Source of the DNA: Anaerolineae bacterium
Lineage (GTDB): Bacteria > Chloroflexota > Anaerolineae > B4-G1 > DUEL01
DNA: 5,156 nucleotides
Assembly: GCA_029932895.1 (NCBI GenBank)
Contig: JAOZPF010000212.1
Span: forward strand, 1 to 5,156
Direction of reading: 5' to 3'
Notes under the pieces: model-generated
What the model was told of the DNA's origin: nothing
The model's input: only the letters and a program-made list of their open reading frames with translations
Databases searched by the model: none
Translations under genes and position numbers: made by a program
In this document: positions 1 to 5,156 of the stretch, piece by piece
Numbering within the stretch: position 1 is the first letter of the stretch
Layout: every line of letters starts with the position of its first letter

Positions 1-1047
1 CAGCTCGCGGAAGAGGCGGCGCTGTTCAGCGCTGAGGGTCTTGGGAATCTCGACCCGCACCAGGACCAATAGGTCGCCCCGACCATTGTGCCGCAGGTGA
101 GGAACCCCCCGTCCGCGCAGGCGGAATATGGCCCCGCTCTGGGTGGCGGGAGGAATTTTGAACTTTTCCTCTTCCTCCAGCGTGGGGATAGTGATCTCGG
201 TGCCCAACGCGGCCTGGGCGACGTTGATGTTCACTTCCAAGATCAGGTCGTCGCCGCGACGGCGAAAGTAGGGGTGCGGCTCGACCTTGAGGATCACATA
301 GAGATTCCCCGGCGTGCCGCCGTGCTCGCCTGGTTCGCCCTCGCCAGCCAGCCGCACCCGCGTGCCCGATTCGACGCCAGCGGGGATGTTCACCGTGAGC
401 TTGCGTGTTCCAGTGACCCTACCGCTGCCACCACAGTTGCGGCAGGGGATGGGGATGGTCTCTCCCTCACCCCGGCAGACCGGGCAGGTGGTCACGTTGA
501 CGAAGGAACCCAGCAGAGATTGTTGGACCCGCCGCACCTGGCCCGTGCCGTTGCACTCGCTACAGCGGACGGGGGTGGTCCCTGGTTCGGCGCGGCTGCC
601 GCCGCACTCGGGGCAGACCTCCATGCGGGTGATCTCGATCTCTTTCTGGCAGCCAAAGACGGCCTCCTCGAAAGTGAGCTGGAGGTCATAGCGCAGGTCA
701 GCGCCGCGGCGGGGACCGCGCCGCCGGCTGGTGCGAAAGCCGAATCCACCCAGGCCGCCAAAGACCTCTTCAAAGATGTCAAAGGGGTCGCGAAAGCCAA
801 AGTCGAAGCCAATGCCGCCAACGCCAGGTCCGGCATGGCCAAAGCGGTCGTAAGCACGCCGCTTCTCGGGGTCGGAGAGGATCTGGTAAGCTTCGTTGAT
901 CTCTTTGAAACGCGCCTCGGCATCGGGAGCGTTCGAGACATCCGGGTGGTACTGGCGGGCCAGCTTGCGATAGGCCCGTTTGATCTCGTCGGGCGTAGCC
1001 GAACGCTCGACCCCCAATACCTCGTAATAATCCCGTCTGGTACTCAT
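1..1047 (-). CDS. dnaJ: DnaJ (Hsp40) co-chaperone, C-terminus cut off by the window edge
   Basis: Cytoplasmic J-domain co-chaperone that hands unfolded substrates to DnaK and stimulates its ATPase. The minus-strand frame from the ATG at 1047 stays open to position 1 (349 codons, no stop). Full-length DnaJ is usually about 370-380 residues, so roughly 25-30 C-terminal residues lie outside. Visible domains: J domain at about residues 5-68 with the HPD motif at 34-36; Gly/Phe-rich linker at about 70-104; a zinc-binding domain with four CxxC pairs at C145/C148, C162/C165, C188/C191 and C202/C205; then the C-terminal client-binding beta domains. Motifs 2-4 fit CxxCxGxG fully; motif 1 reads CPECGGSR, with Arg replacing the last Gly. 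It is therefore a type I (class A) DnaJ. It starts 40 bp after dnaK in the same orientation. The upstream signal is only a G-run (1054-1059) 6 nt before the ATG, so its translation may depend partly on coupling to dnaK (inference). Confidence 0.97.
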   Translation of the reverse strand, partial: MSTRRDYYEVLGVERSATPDEIKRAYRKLARQYHPDVSNAPDAEARFKEINEAYQILSDPEKRRAYDRFGHAGPGVGGIGFDFGFRDPFDIFEEVFGGLGGFGFRTSRRRGPRRGADLRYDLQLTFEEAVFGCQKEIEITRMEVCPECGGSRAEPGTTPVRCSECNGTGQVRRVQQSLLGSFVNVTTCPVCRGEGETIPIPCRNCGGSGRVTGTRKLTVNIPAGVESGTRVRLAGEGEPGEHGGTPGNLYVILKVEPHPYFRRRGDDLILEVNINVAQAALGTEITIPTLEEEEKFKIPPATQSGAIFRLRGRGVPHLRHNGRGDLLVLVRVEIPKTLSAEQRRLFREL

Positions 1048-1087
1048 TCACCGCCCCCCGCAGCCAGAGACGCGCCGAGCTGTGCCT

Positions 1088-2974
1088 CTAGCCCTCGCTA
1101 AAGTCACCCTCGATCACGTCCCCCTCTGACCCGTCCGGTTCGTCGGAGGGAGGCTCTGTGGCGGGACCGGCACCCTGGTACATCTGTGCCCCGATCCCCT
1201 GCAGAGCCTCGTTCAGTTCAGTCGTGCGCTGGCGGATGAGGGCGGCGTCATCGCTGGAGCGGGCCTCGCGCACGGCCTGAATCTTGGCCTCCAGACTTTG
1301 GCGCGCATCGGCCGGGACCTGTTCGCCCATCTCGCGGAGAAACTTTTCGGCGGAATAGGCGGCGTTATCGGCCACGTTGCGCACCTCGACCAGCTCCTTC
1401 TGCCTCCGGTCCTGCTCCTGGTGTGCCTCCGCCGCCCGCACCATCTCCTCCACCTCCTCGTCGCTCAACCCGCTGGAGGGGATGATCTGCATCGACTGCG
1501 CCCGCCCCGTCGCCTTGTCCTGGGCGGAGACGTTGAGAATGCCATCGGCGTCGATATCGAAAGTGACCTCGATCTGTGGCACGCCTCGCGGCGCTGGCGG
1601 GATGCCGTCCAGAATGAAACGGCCCAGGCTCTTGTCGTCGGCAGCCATTGGCCGCTCGCCCTGCACCACGTGGATCTCCACCTGAGTCTGCCCGTCGGTG
1701 GCGGTGGAAAAGATCTGGCTCTTGCGGGTGGGAACGGTGGTGTTGCGCTCGATGAGGGGGGTGGCGACGCCGCCCAGAGTCTCGATGCTCAGGGTAAGAG
1801 GAGTGACGTCAAGGAGCAAGACATCCTTGACCTCGCCAGCCAGCACGCCGGCCTGGATCGCCGCTCCAACGCCCACCACCTCGTCGGGATTGACGCCCTT
1901 GTGCGGCTCGCGCTCAAAGAACTCGGCCACCATCTTTTGGATGGCCGGCATACGGGTCTGCCCACCCACTAGGATCACCTGGTCGATGTCGGCCGGCTTC
2001 AGGCGGGCGTCGGCCAATGCCTGCTGGCATGGCTTCAACGAGCGCTGCAGCAACCCATCGGTCAGTTGCTCCAGCTTGGCCCGTGTGAGCTTCATCTGCA
2101 AGTGCCGGGGGCCGGAGGCGTCAGCAGTGATAAAGGGCAGGTTGATCTCGGTCTCGAGCATCGAGGAGAGCTCGATCTTGGCTTTTTCCGCCGCCTCCTT
2201 GAGTCGTTGCAGCGCCTGCCGGTCCTTCCGCAGATCGATGCCCCACTCCTTCTCGAACTCGGTGGCCACATAGTCGATCACCAGTTGATCAAAGTCGTCG
2301 CCGCCGAGGAAGGTATCGCCGTTGGTCGCCTTGACCTCGAAAACCCCGTCGCCGACATCCAAGATAGAGATATCAAAAGTGCCGCCGCCCAGGTCGTAGA
2401 CGGCGATGACCTCGTCCTTTCTCTCCGCCAGGCCGTAGGCGAGGGAGGAAGCGGTAGGCTCATTGATGATACGCAAGACCTCCAGCCCGGCGATCTTGCC
2501 CGCGTCCTTGGTCGCCTGACGCTGGCTGTCGTTGAAATAAGCCGGGACGGTGATGACCGCCTGAGTCACCGGTTCCCCCAGGTAGGCCTCGGCGTCGGTC
2601 TTGATCTTTTGTAGAATCATGGCCGAGACCTCTGGCGGGGAATACTCCTTCTCCTCCATCCAGACCCGAACGTCCCCGTTGGGCGCGGCGGTGACCCGGT
2701 AGGGGACCAGCTTGATCGCCCGCTGCACCTCCGGGTCGTCGAATTTGCGGCCCATAAAGCGCTTGATGGAAAATATAGTGTTCTCCGGGTTGACAACCGC
2801 CTGCCGCTTGGCGACCTGCCCCACGATCCGCTCACCGGTCTTGGGGTTTACCGCCACCACAGAGGGAAAGAGCCGCCCTCCCTCGGCGCTGGGGATGACG
2901 ACTGGTTCACCCCCCATCATCACTGCACAGACCGAGTTCGTCGTGCCCAGGTCAATGCCGATCACTTTTGACAT
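1088..2974 (-). CDS. dnaK: DnaK, Hsp70 molecular chaperone
   Basis: ATP-dependent cytoplasmic chaperone that binds hydrophobic peptide stretches and cycles with DnaJ and GrpE. Length is 628 residues, normal for bacterial DnaK (about 610-640). The nucleotide-binding domain (about 1-380) shows phosphate-1 GIDLGTTNS (6-14), INEPTA around E172, phosphate-2 DLGGGTFD (194-201, including T199) and the adenosine motif ILVGGQTRMP (334-343). The conserved interdomain linker DVLLLD (384-389) follows. The substrate-binding beta domain spans about 390-505, with NTTVPT and the block FDIDADGILNVSA, and the helical lid runs from about 506. The C-terminus is an acidic flexible tail ending in GDVIEGDFSEG. The segment at about 78-101, absent in Firmicutes-type Hsp70s, is present. 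The start is supported by AAGGAG 4 nt upstream. It lies 42 bp after grpE and 40 bp before dnaJ. No key residue appears to be missing. Confidence 0.99.
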   Translation of the reverse strand: MSKVIGIDLGTTNSVCAVMMGGEPVVIPSAEGGRLFPSVVAVNPKTGERIVGQVAKRQAVVNPENTIFSIKRFMGRKFDDPEVQRAIKLVPYRVTAAPNGDVRVWMEEKEYSPPEVSAMILQKIKTDAEAYLGEPVTQAVITVPAYFNDSQRQATKDAGKIAGLEVLRIINEPTASSLAYGLAERKDEVIAVYDLGGGTFDISILDVGDGVFEVKATNGDTFLGGDDFDQLVIDYVATEFEKEWGIDLRKDRQALQRLKEAAEKAKIELSSMLETEINLPFITADASGPRHLQMKLTRAKLEQLTDGLLQRSLKPCQQALADARLKPADIDQVILVGGQTRMPAIQKMVAEFFEREPHKGVNPDEVVGVGAAIQAGVLAGEVKDVLLLDVTPLTLSIETLGGVATPLIERNTTVPTRKSQIFSTATDGQTQVEIHVVQGERPMAADDKSLGRFILDGIPPAPRGVPQIEVTFDIDADGILNVSAQDKATGRAQSMQIIPSSGLSDEEVEEMVRAAEAHQEQDRRQKELVEVRNVADNAAYSAEKFLREMGEQVPADARQSLEAKIQAVREARSSDDAALIRQRTTELNEALQGIGAQMYQGAGPATEPPSDEPDGSEGDVIEGDFSEG

Positions 2975-2978
2975 AGTT

Positions 2979-2984
2979 CTCCTT
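2979..2984 (-). promoter_or_regulatory. Ribosome-binding site of dnaK
   Basis: On the minus strand this reads AAGGAG, the best Shine-Dalgarno match in the window, with a short 4-nt spacer to the ATG at 2974. It fixes the dnaK start and is consistent with DnaK being translated more strongly than its neighbours, whose sites are G-runs with weaker pairing or less favourable spacing. The expression comparison is inference. Confidence 0.8.
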
Positions 2985-2986
2985 CA

Positions 2987-3018
2987 AGTCCGAGGTCTGA
3001 AATCCAAGGTCCGAGGTC
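2987..3018. repeat. Imperfect tandem heptamer repeat between grpE and dnaK
   Basis: Four complete 7-bp units plus a 4-bp partial fifth all fit the plus-strand consensus RRTCYRA. The units begin at 2987, 2994, 3001, 3008 and 3015; the outer units read AGTCCGA and GGTCCGA, and the partial fifth reads GGTC. The array fills nearly the whole gap between the dnaK ribosome-binding site and the grpE stop codon, and its last unit includes two bases of that stop (TGA, 3017-3019). It resembles the short tandemly repeated heptanucleotide elements known from intergenic regions of cyanobacteria, though I cannot assign it to a named family. The periodicity is seen directly; any function is unknown. Confidence 0.75.
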
Positions 3019-3715
3019 ATTGCCGGGCCTCGGTGTCTCGGTTCTCATCCCCACCTGTATCGGCGGTGGGTTCCCCATCCGACTCTGGCTCTTCCGGCGC
3101 AGTTGGTCCTTCTATTGCTGATTCCTCTGGCGCAACGGGTTCCTCTTTCACCGCCGGGCGCTCCGGCGCGCGGGCTACCCGCACCAGAGCGGGACGTATC
3201 ACCCGGTCACCCAGCTTGTAGCCGCGCTGGATCTCGCCGATGATCTGCCCCTCCTCGAACCCCTCGACCAACTCGTGGGTCACGGCCTCGTGATAGAGGG
3301 GGTCGAACGTCTTGCCCTCCGCCTCGATTCGCTCCACCCCTTCCGACTCGAGCAATACCTCCAGCTTGCGCTGGATGAGCAGGATACCCTCGATCCAGGT
3401 GAGGTTCCGCAGGCCCGTAGGAAGGGTCTGCACCGCCCGCTCCAGATCGTCCAACAGGGGCAGGAGCTTGGCGATGAGCGCGGCGTTGCTCAACCGGACC
3501 TGTTGCCGCCGCTCGGCTTCCTGCCGTTTGCGGTAATTGGCGAACTCGGCCTGCGAGCGCTGCCATCCGTCCAGGTACTCGGCTGCCTGGGTTTTGGCCT
3601 CCTCCAGCTCCTTTTGCAATTGCTCCAACTCAACAGCGGCCGTTTCCTCCGCGGCCGTCGTCTCTGCGTCGCTCTCTTCCTGACCTGTTTGCTCCATTTT
3701 CTTCTTTTTGCTCAT
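3017..3715 (-). CDS. grpE: GrpE, nucleotide exchange factor for DnaK
   Basis: GrpE dimers open the DnaK nucleotide cleft to release ADP and end the substrate-bound state; cytoplasmic. The protein has 232 residues. Regions: a Lys-rich start followed by an acidic disordered N-terminus (about 8-28); a long coiled-coil dimerisation helix (about 29-75) rich in Glu, Gln and Arg; a helical bundle (about 76-128); and the C-terminal beta domain with the GrpE signature FDPLYHEAV (137-145) through GEIQRGYKLGDRVIRPALVRVA (160-181). Residues 183-232 form an extra acidic, Pro-rich tail with a PVAPEE/PTAPEE duplication; most GrpE proteins stop shortly after the VRVA strand. The chosen ATG at 3715 has AGGGG (3727-3731) 11 nt upstream, a long spacer. 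An internal ATG at 3697 has no better site. It lies 124 bp after hrcA and 42 bp before dnaK, and its TGA stop falls inside the heptamer array. Confidence 0.98.
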   Translation of the reverse strand: MSKKKKMEQTGQEESDAETTAAEETAAVELEQLQKELEEAKTQAAEYLDGWQRSQAEFANYRKRQEAERRQQVRLSNAALIAKLLPLLDDLERAVQTLPTGLRNLTWIEGILLIQRKLEVLLESEGVERIEAEGKTFDPLYHEAVTHELVEGFEEGQIIGEIQRGYKLGDRVIRPALVRVARAPERPAVKEEPVAPEESAIEGPTAPEEPESDGEPTADTGGDENRDTEARQ

Positions 3716-3808
3716 CTTGACTGTTTCCCCTCGTTATATTCCTCGCCGAACCGCGCCCAGTCACACCTGGTGCTGGACCATATCCGGCGGCAGCAGTTTT
3801 CCGCGCCA

Positions 3809-3831
3809 GCATCGCCCATCTGCGGCGATGC
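3809..3831 (-). other. Perfect 8-bp inverted repeat (hairpin) just after hrcA
   Basis: Arms GCATCGCC and GGCGATGC, separated by a 7-nt loop, form a GC-rich stem in the mRNA starting 8 nt after the hrcA stop codon. No U-run follows in the direction of transcription, so it does not look like an intrinsic terminator. A hairpin here could mark an mRNA processing or stability point between hrcA and grpE-dnaK-dnaJ. That role is inference; the complementarity is seen directly. The rest of the 124-bp gap (3716-3839) shows no gene and only a weak TATAAC-like box near 3737. Confidence 0.6.
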
Positions 3832-3839
3832 AGCGGCGG

Positions 3840-4901
3840 TCACACCCGTTCTGCCGGAGGGAATGGCTCGGCACCGGTCACAAAGGCATCGTGGACCAGG
3901 TCGGAGAGCAGCCCAGCCACATAGCGGACGGCGGAGATAGCCCGGTCATACCCCATCCGAGTGGGACCCACGACGCCAAGAGCGCCAGTCGCCAGACCGG
4001 CGACGCCGTACCGGCTGAGGACCAGGCTACAGGCTTGCAGTTCGTCAAAGCGGCCCTCGCCGCCGATCATCACCTGCACACTGCCAACGGTCGGCCCCAG
4101 GGCGTCAGCCAGGACAGCCTCCAGGTAGCTTCGCTCCTCGATGACGCGCAGCACCCCTCGCGTGCGCGATCCCTCGGTAAACTCGGGCTCCTGCAGCAGA
4201 GCGCTCAACCCGTCGTGGTAGACCGCGGCGCCAGCGCTGTCGGCCCGGCGCATCATCTCTACCGCAAGCTGGGCGATGTCGGTCTCCAGAGGGGGAAGCC
4301 CCGGAAGACGCGGCTCGATCTCGGCGGCGGTGAGCCCAGTACAGAGCTGATTCAGTCGGTCGGCCGCCTCGCTGAGGACCGCCTGAGATAACATGTCAGG
4401 CAGGGTCAGCATCTGCTGCTTGATCAGACCACCCTGCAACACCATGACCAGCAATACCAGGCGGCCCTGAATCGAGACAAGTTGCAACTGGCGATAGCGG
4501 GCCTGTGTGGCCCGTGGGGCTGTGACCACGGCGGCATTGTTAGTGGTGCGGGCCAGAACCGACGCCGCCAGGGGCATCCACTCGTCTATGTCGCGGCGGA
4601 TCTGCTGGAATTGGTGAGCGATGGTGCGCCGCTCCGGCGACGGCAGCTCTGTCTCCCGCAATAGCCGCTCGACAAAATAACGATACCCCTGGTCCGTCGG
4701 CACCCGCCCCGCCGAAGTGTGAGGATGGGTCAGGTAACCCTGCTCCTCCAACCAGGCCATCTCGTTACGGACAGTGGCTGGGCTGACGTTGAGACCGTAC
4801 TGCTCCACCAGGGCACGGGAACCGACCGGCACAGCGGTGCGCACAAACTCACGCACCACCAGCCCCAGAACCATCTGCCGGCGTGGAGTCAGCTCCTCCA
4901 T
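3840..4901 (-). CDS. hrcA: HrcA, heat-inducible transcription repressor
   Basis: DNA-binding repressor of class I heat-shock genes that acts at CIRCE operators. From the ATG at 4901 the protein has 353 residues, typical for HrcA (about 340-350). The N-terminal winged-helix domain (about 1-78) has the conserved core SPATVRNEMAWLEEQGYL (40-57) followed by HPHTSAGRVPTDQGYRYFV (59-77), the strongest family signature. The middle is a GAF-like dimerisation region, and the C-terminus holds the family block IGGE (279-282), CSLVLSRYG (291-299) and GVVGPTRMGYDRAIS (309-323). An upstream in-frame GTG at 4910 would add three residues, but it sits 1 nt from AGGGG, whereas the ATG at 4901 has a workable spacer. 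It is first in the operon, directly behind a CIRCE site, so autorepression is expected. It starts 23 nt downstream of CIRCE and ends with TGA, 124 bp before grpE. Confidence 0.98.
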   Translation of the reverse strand: MEELTPRRQMVLGLVVREFVRTAVPVGSRALVEQYGLNVSPATVRNEMAWLEEQGYLTHPHTSAGRVPTDQGYRYFVERLLRETELPSPERRTIAHQFQQIRRDIDEWMPLAASVLARTTNNAAVVTAPRATQARYRQLQLVSIQGRLVLLVMVLQGGLIKQQMLTLPDMLSQAVLSEAADRLNQLCTGLTAAEIEPRLPGLPPLETDIAQLAVEMMRRADSAGAAVYHDGLSALLQEPEFTEGSRTRGVLRVIEERSYLEAVLADALGPTVGSVQVMIGGEGRFDELQACSLVLSRYGVAGLATGALGVVGPTRMGYDRAISAVRYVAGLLSDLVHDAFVTGAEPFPPAERV

Positions 4902-4911
4902 AAATAACACA

Positions 4912-4916
4912 CCCCT
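4912..4916 (-). promoter_or_regulatory. Ribosome-binding site that selects the hrcA ATG
   Basis: Minus-strand AGGGG lies 10 nt before the ATG at 4901 but only 1 nt before the in-frame GTG at 4910. The spacing favours the ATG. The site is between the CIRCE operator and the gene. Confidence 0.6.
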
Positions 4917-4924
4917 AGATCAGT

Positions 4925-4951
4925 TTGGCACTCGCGCACCGAGAGTGCTAA
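4925..4951 (-). promoter_or_regulatory. CIRCE operator (HrcA binding site)
   Basis: The element has the exact 9-9-9 CIRCE geometry. In transcription order the first arm is TTAGCACTC, identical to the consensus, then a 9-nt spacer, then GAGTGCCAA, which differs from the consensus GAGTGCTAA at one base. It sits just downstream of the predicted start site (about 4957) and 23 nt before the hrcA ATG, the usual position for blocking transcription initiation; it would also form a hairpin at the 5' end of the mRNA. Binding by the HrcA encoded next door is established for this family and inferred here. It is the only CIRCE match I see in the window. Confidence 0.97.
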
Positions 4952-4963
4952 AAACGCTGTATC

Positions 4964-4992
4964 ATGGTATCACAGGGAGAAAAATCTGTCAA
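4964..4992 (-). promoter_or_regulatory. Housekeeping-sigma promoter of the hrcA-grpE-dnaK-dnaJ operon
   Basis: Reading leftward, a perfect -35 TTGACA (4987-4992), a 17-bp spacer and a -10 TACCAT (4964-4969, 4 of 6 matches). TG sits one base before the -10, giving an extended -10 that may offset its weak match. Transcription should start near 4957, only a few bases before CIRCE. This is the classic arrangement for class I heat-shock operons: a vegetative promoter kept off by HrcA, not an alternative heat-shock sigma promoter. An 8-bp palindrome, AGACGTCT (4995-5002), abuts the -35 on its upstream side; its meaning is unknown. Confidence 0.88.
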
Positions 4993-5040
4993 GAAGACGT
5001 CTGCGGCGGTGTATTTCACTTGAGGGCGGGTTGCCCGGCA

Positions 5041-5067
5041 GGGGAGACGCCAAGATGGGGAGACGCC
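5041..5067. repeat. Two copies of an 11-bp direct repeat upstream of the operon promoter
   Basis: GGGGAGACGCC occurs at 5041-5051 and again at 5057-5067, separated by AAGAT (period 16 bp). Its AGACGCC core also appears inverted as GGCGTCT at 5088-5094, so the second copy and the inverted copy could form a stem with a 20-nt loop. It lies about 50 bp upstream of the -35. No coding frame is convincing anywhere in 4993-5156, and I see nothing there apart from these repeats and the pair at 5095-5131. Confidence 0.6.
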
Positions 5068-5094
5068 GAGCCCGTAGCTTGTAGCACGGCGTCT

Positions 5095-5131
5095 GGAATA
5101 CAGGCTTTAGCCGGGTTGAGGAGTCCAGGCT
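5095..5131. repeat. Imperfect 12-bp direct repeat with a small palindrome (REP-like)
   Basis: GGAATACAGGCT (5095-5106) and GGAGTCCAGGCT (5120-5131) match at 10 of 12 positions, 25 bp apart. The first runs into the palindrome GGCT-TT-AGCC (5103-5112). This look is typical of dispersed intergenic repeats, but one window cannot show whether other copies exist. Confidence 0.45.
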
Positions 5132-5156
5132 CCAATGGGAAGCCAAGTACCCCGGC

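Noticed and set aside
88..1101. Long plus-strand open frame (337 codons) opposite dnaJ
   Set aside because: It is antisense to a frame with unmistakable J-domain and zinc-finger motifs. Its protein has no recognisable domain and an Ala/Gly/Asp-rich composition typical of an antisense frame of a GC-rich gene.
1298..1972. Plus-strand open frame (224 codons), with others at 1698-2273 and 2066-2614, opposite dnaK
   Set aside because: All lie wholly within the highly conserved dnaK and show His/Leu/Gly-rich low-complexity translation with no motifs or ribosome-binding sites; they are shadows.
3732..3768. Internal promoter before grpE (TATAAC-like box)
   Set aside because: The only -35-like sequence (GTGACT) is about 20 bp from the box, too far, and the start would fall on the grpE ribosome-binding site. 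Not enough to annotate.
3630..3812. Possible small minus-strand gene (60 codons) in the hrcA-grpE gap
   Set aside because: It overlaps the grpE start out of frame, has an Arg/Gly/Asn-biased sequence without motifs, and shows no clear ribosome-binding site.
3809..3831. Rho-independent terminator after hrcA
   Set aside because: The stem is good but no T-run follows on either strand, and the genes downstream are functional partners expected on the same transcript.
3275..3940. Plus-strand open frame (221 codons) and an overlapping one at 3708-4391 across the grpE-hrcA junction
   Set aside because: Antisense to grpE, the gap and hrcA. A Leu-rich stretch that looks membrane-like is just the complement of the Glu/Gln/Lys-rich coiled coil of GrpE.
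4899..4910. GTG at 4910 as the hrcA start
   Set aside because: It lies 1 nt from the AGGGG sequence, too close for initiation; the ATG at 4901 is better placed and matches where HrcA proteins normally begin.
5041..5094. CRISPR-like array
   Set aside because: Only two direct copies of 11 bp with a 5-bp spacer; far too short and too few for a CRISPR array.

Overview
This window holds a HrcA-controlled heat-shock chaperone operon. All four genes lie on the minus strand and are transcribed from high to low coordinates in the order hrcA - grpE - dnaK - dnaJ. dnaJ runs off the left edge of the window. I identified the genes by reading protein motifs directly; no search was run. I do not see an undescribed system: the protein content is canonical, and the less ordinary signals are non-coding repeats and a long acidic tail on GrpE.

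Layout. At 4993-5156 there is a gene-free, repeat-containing stretch upstream of the operon. At 4964-4992 is a sigma-A/sigma-70-type promoter reading leftward, followed at once by a CIRCE operator (4925-4951), the DNA site bound by HrcA. Then come hrcA (3840-4901), a 124-bp gap with a short perfect hairpin just after the hrcA stop, grpE (3017-3715), a 42-bp gap made almost entirely of imperfect heptamer repeats plus the dnaK ribosome-binding site, dnaK (1088-2974), a 40-bp gap, and dnaJ (1-1047, missing its last few tens of residues). No intrinsic terminator is visible between the genes, so one polycistronic mRNA is the simplest reading.

How the genes work together. DnaK is the ATP-driven Hsp70. 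DnaJ delivers substrates and stimulates ATP hydrolysis, and GrpE releases ADP to reset the cycle. HrcA represses the operon, including its own gene, through CIRCE. In characterised HrcA systems, repressor activity depends on GroEL and is lost when chaperones are titrated by unfolded protein. No groESL is present in this window.

Organism. The DNA is clearly GC-rich and bacterial. HrcA/CIRCE control with the hrcA-grpE-dnaK-dnaJ order is common in Firmicutes, Chloroflexota, cyanobacteria-related and some other phyla. DnaK carries the extra N-terminal segment (about residues 78-101) that Firmicutes and Actinobacteria Hsp70s lack. That segment, the GC-richness, the DnaK C-terminus and the heptamer/REP-like intergenic repeats together suggest a Chloroflexota (Anaerolineae-like) bacterium, but this placement is a low-to-moderate confidence inference.
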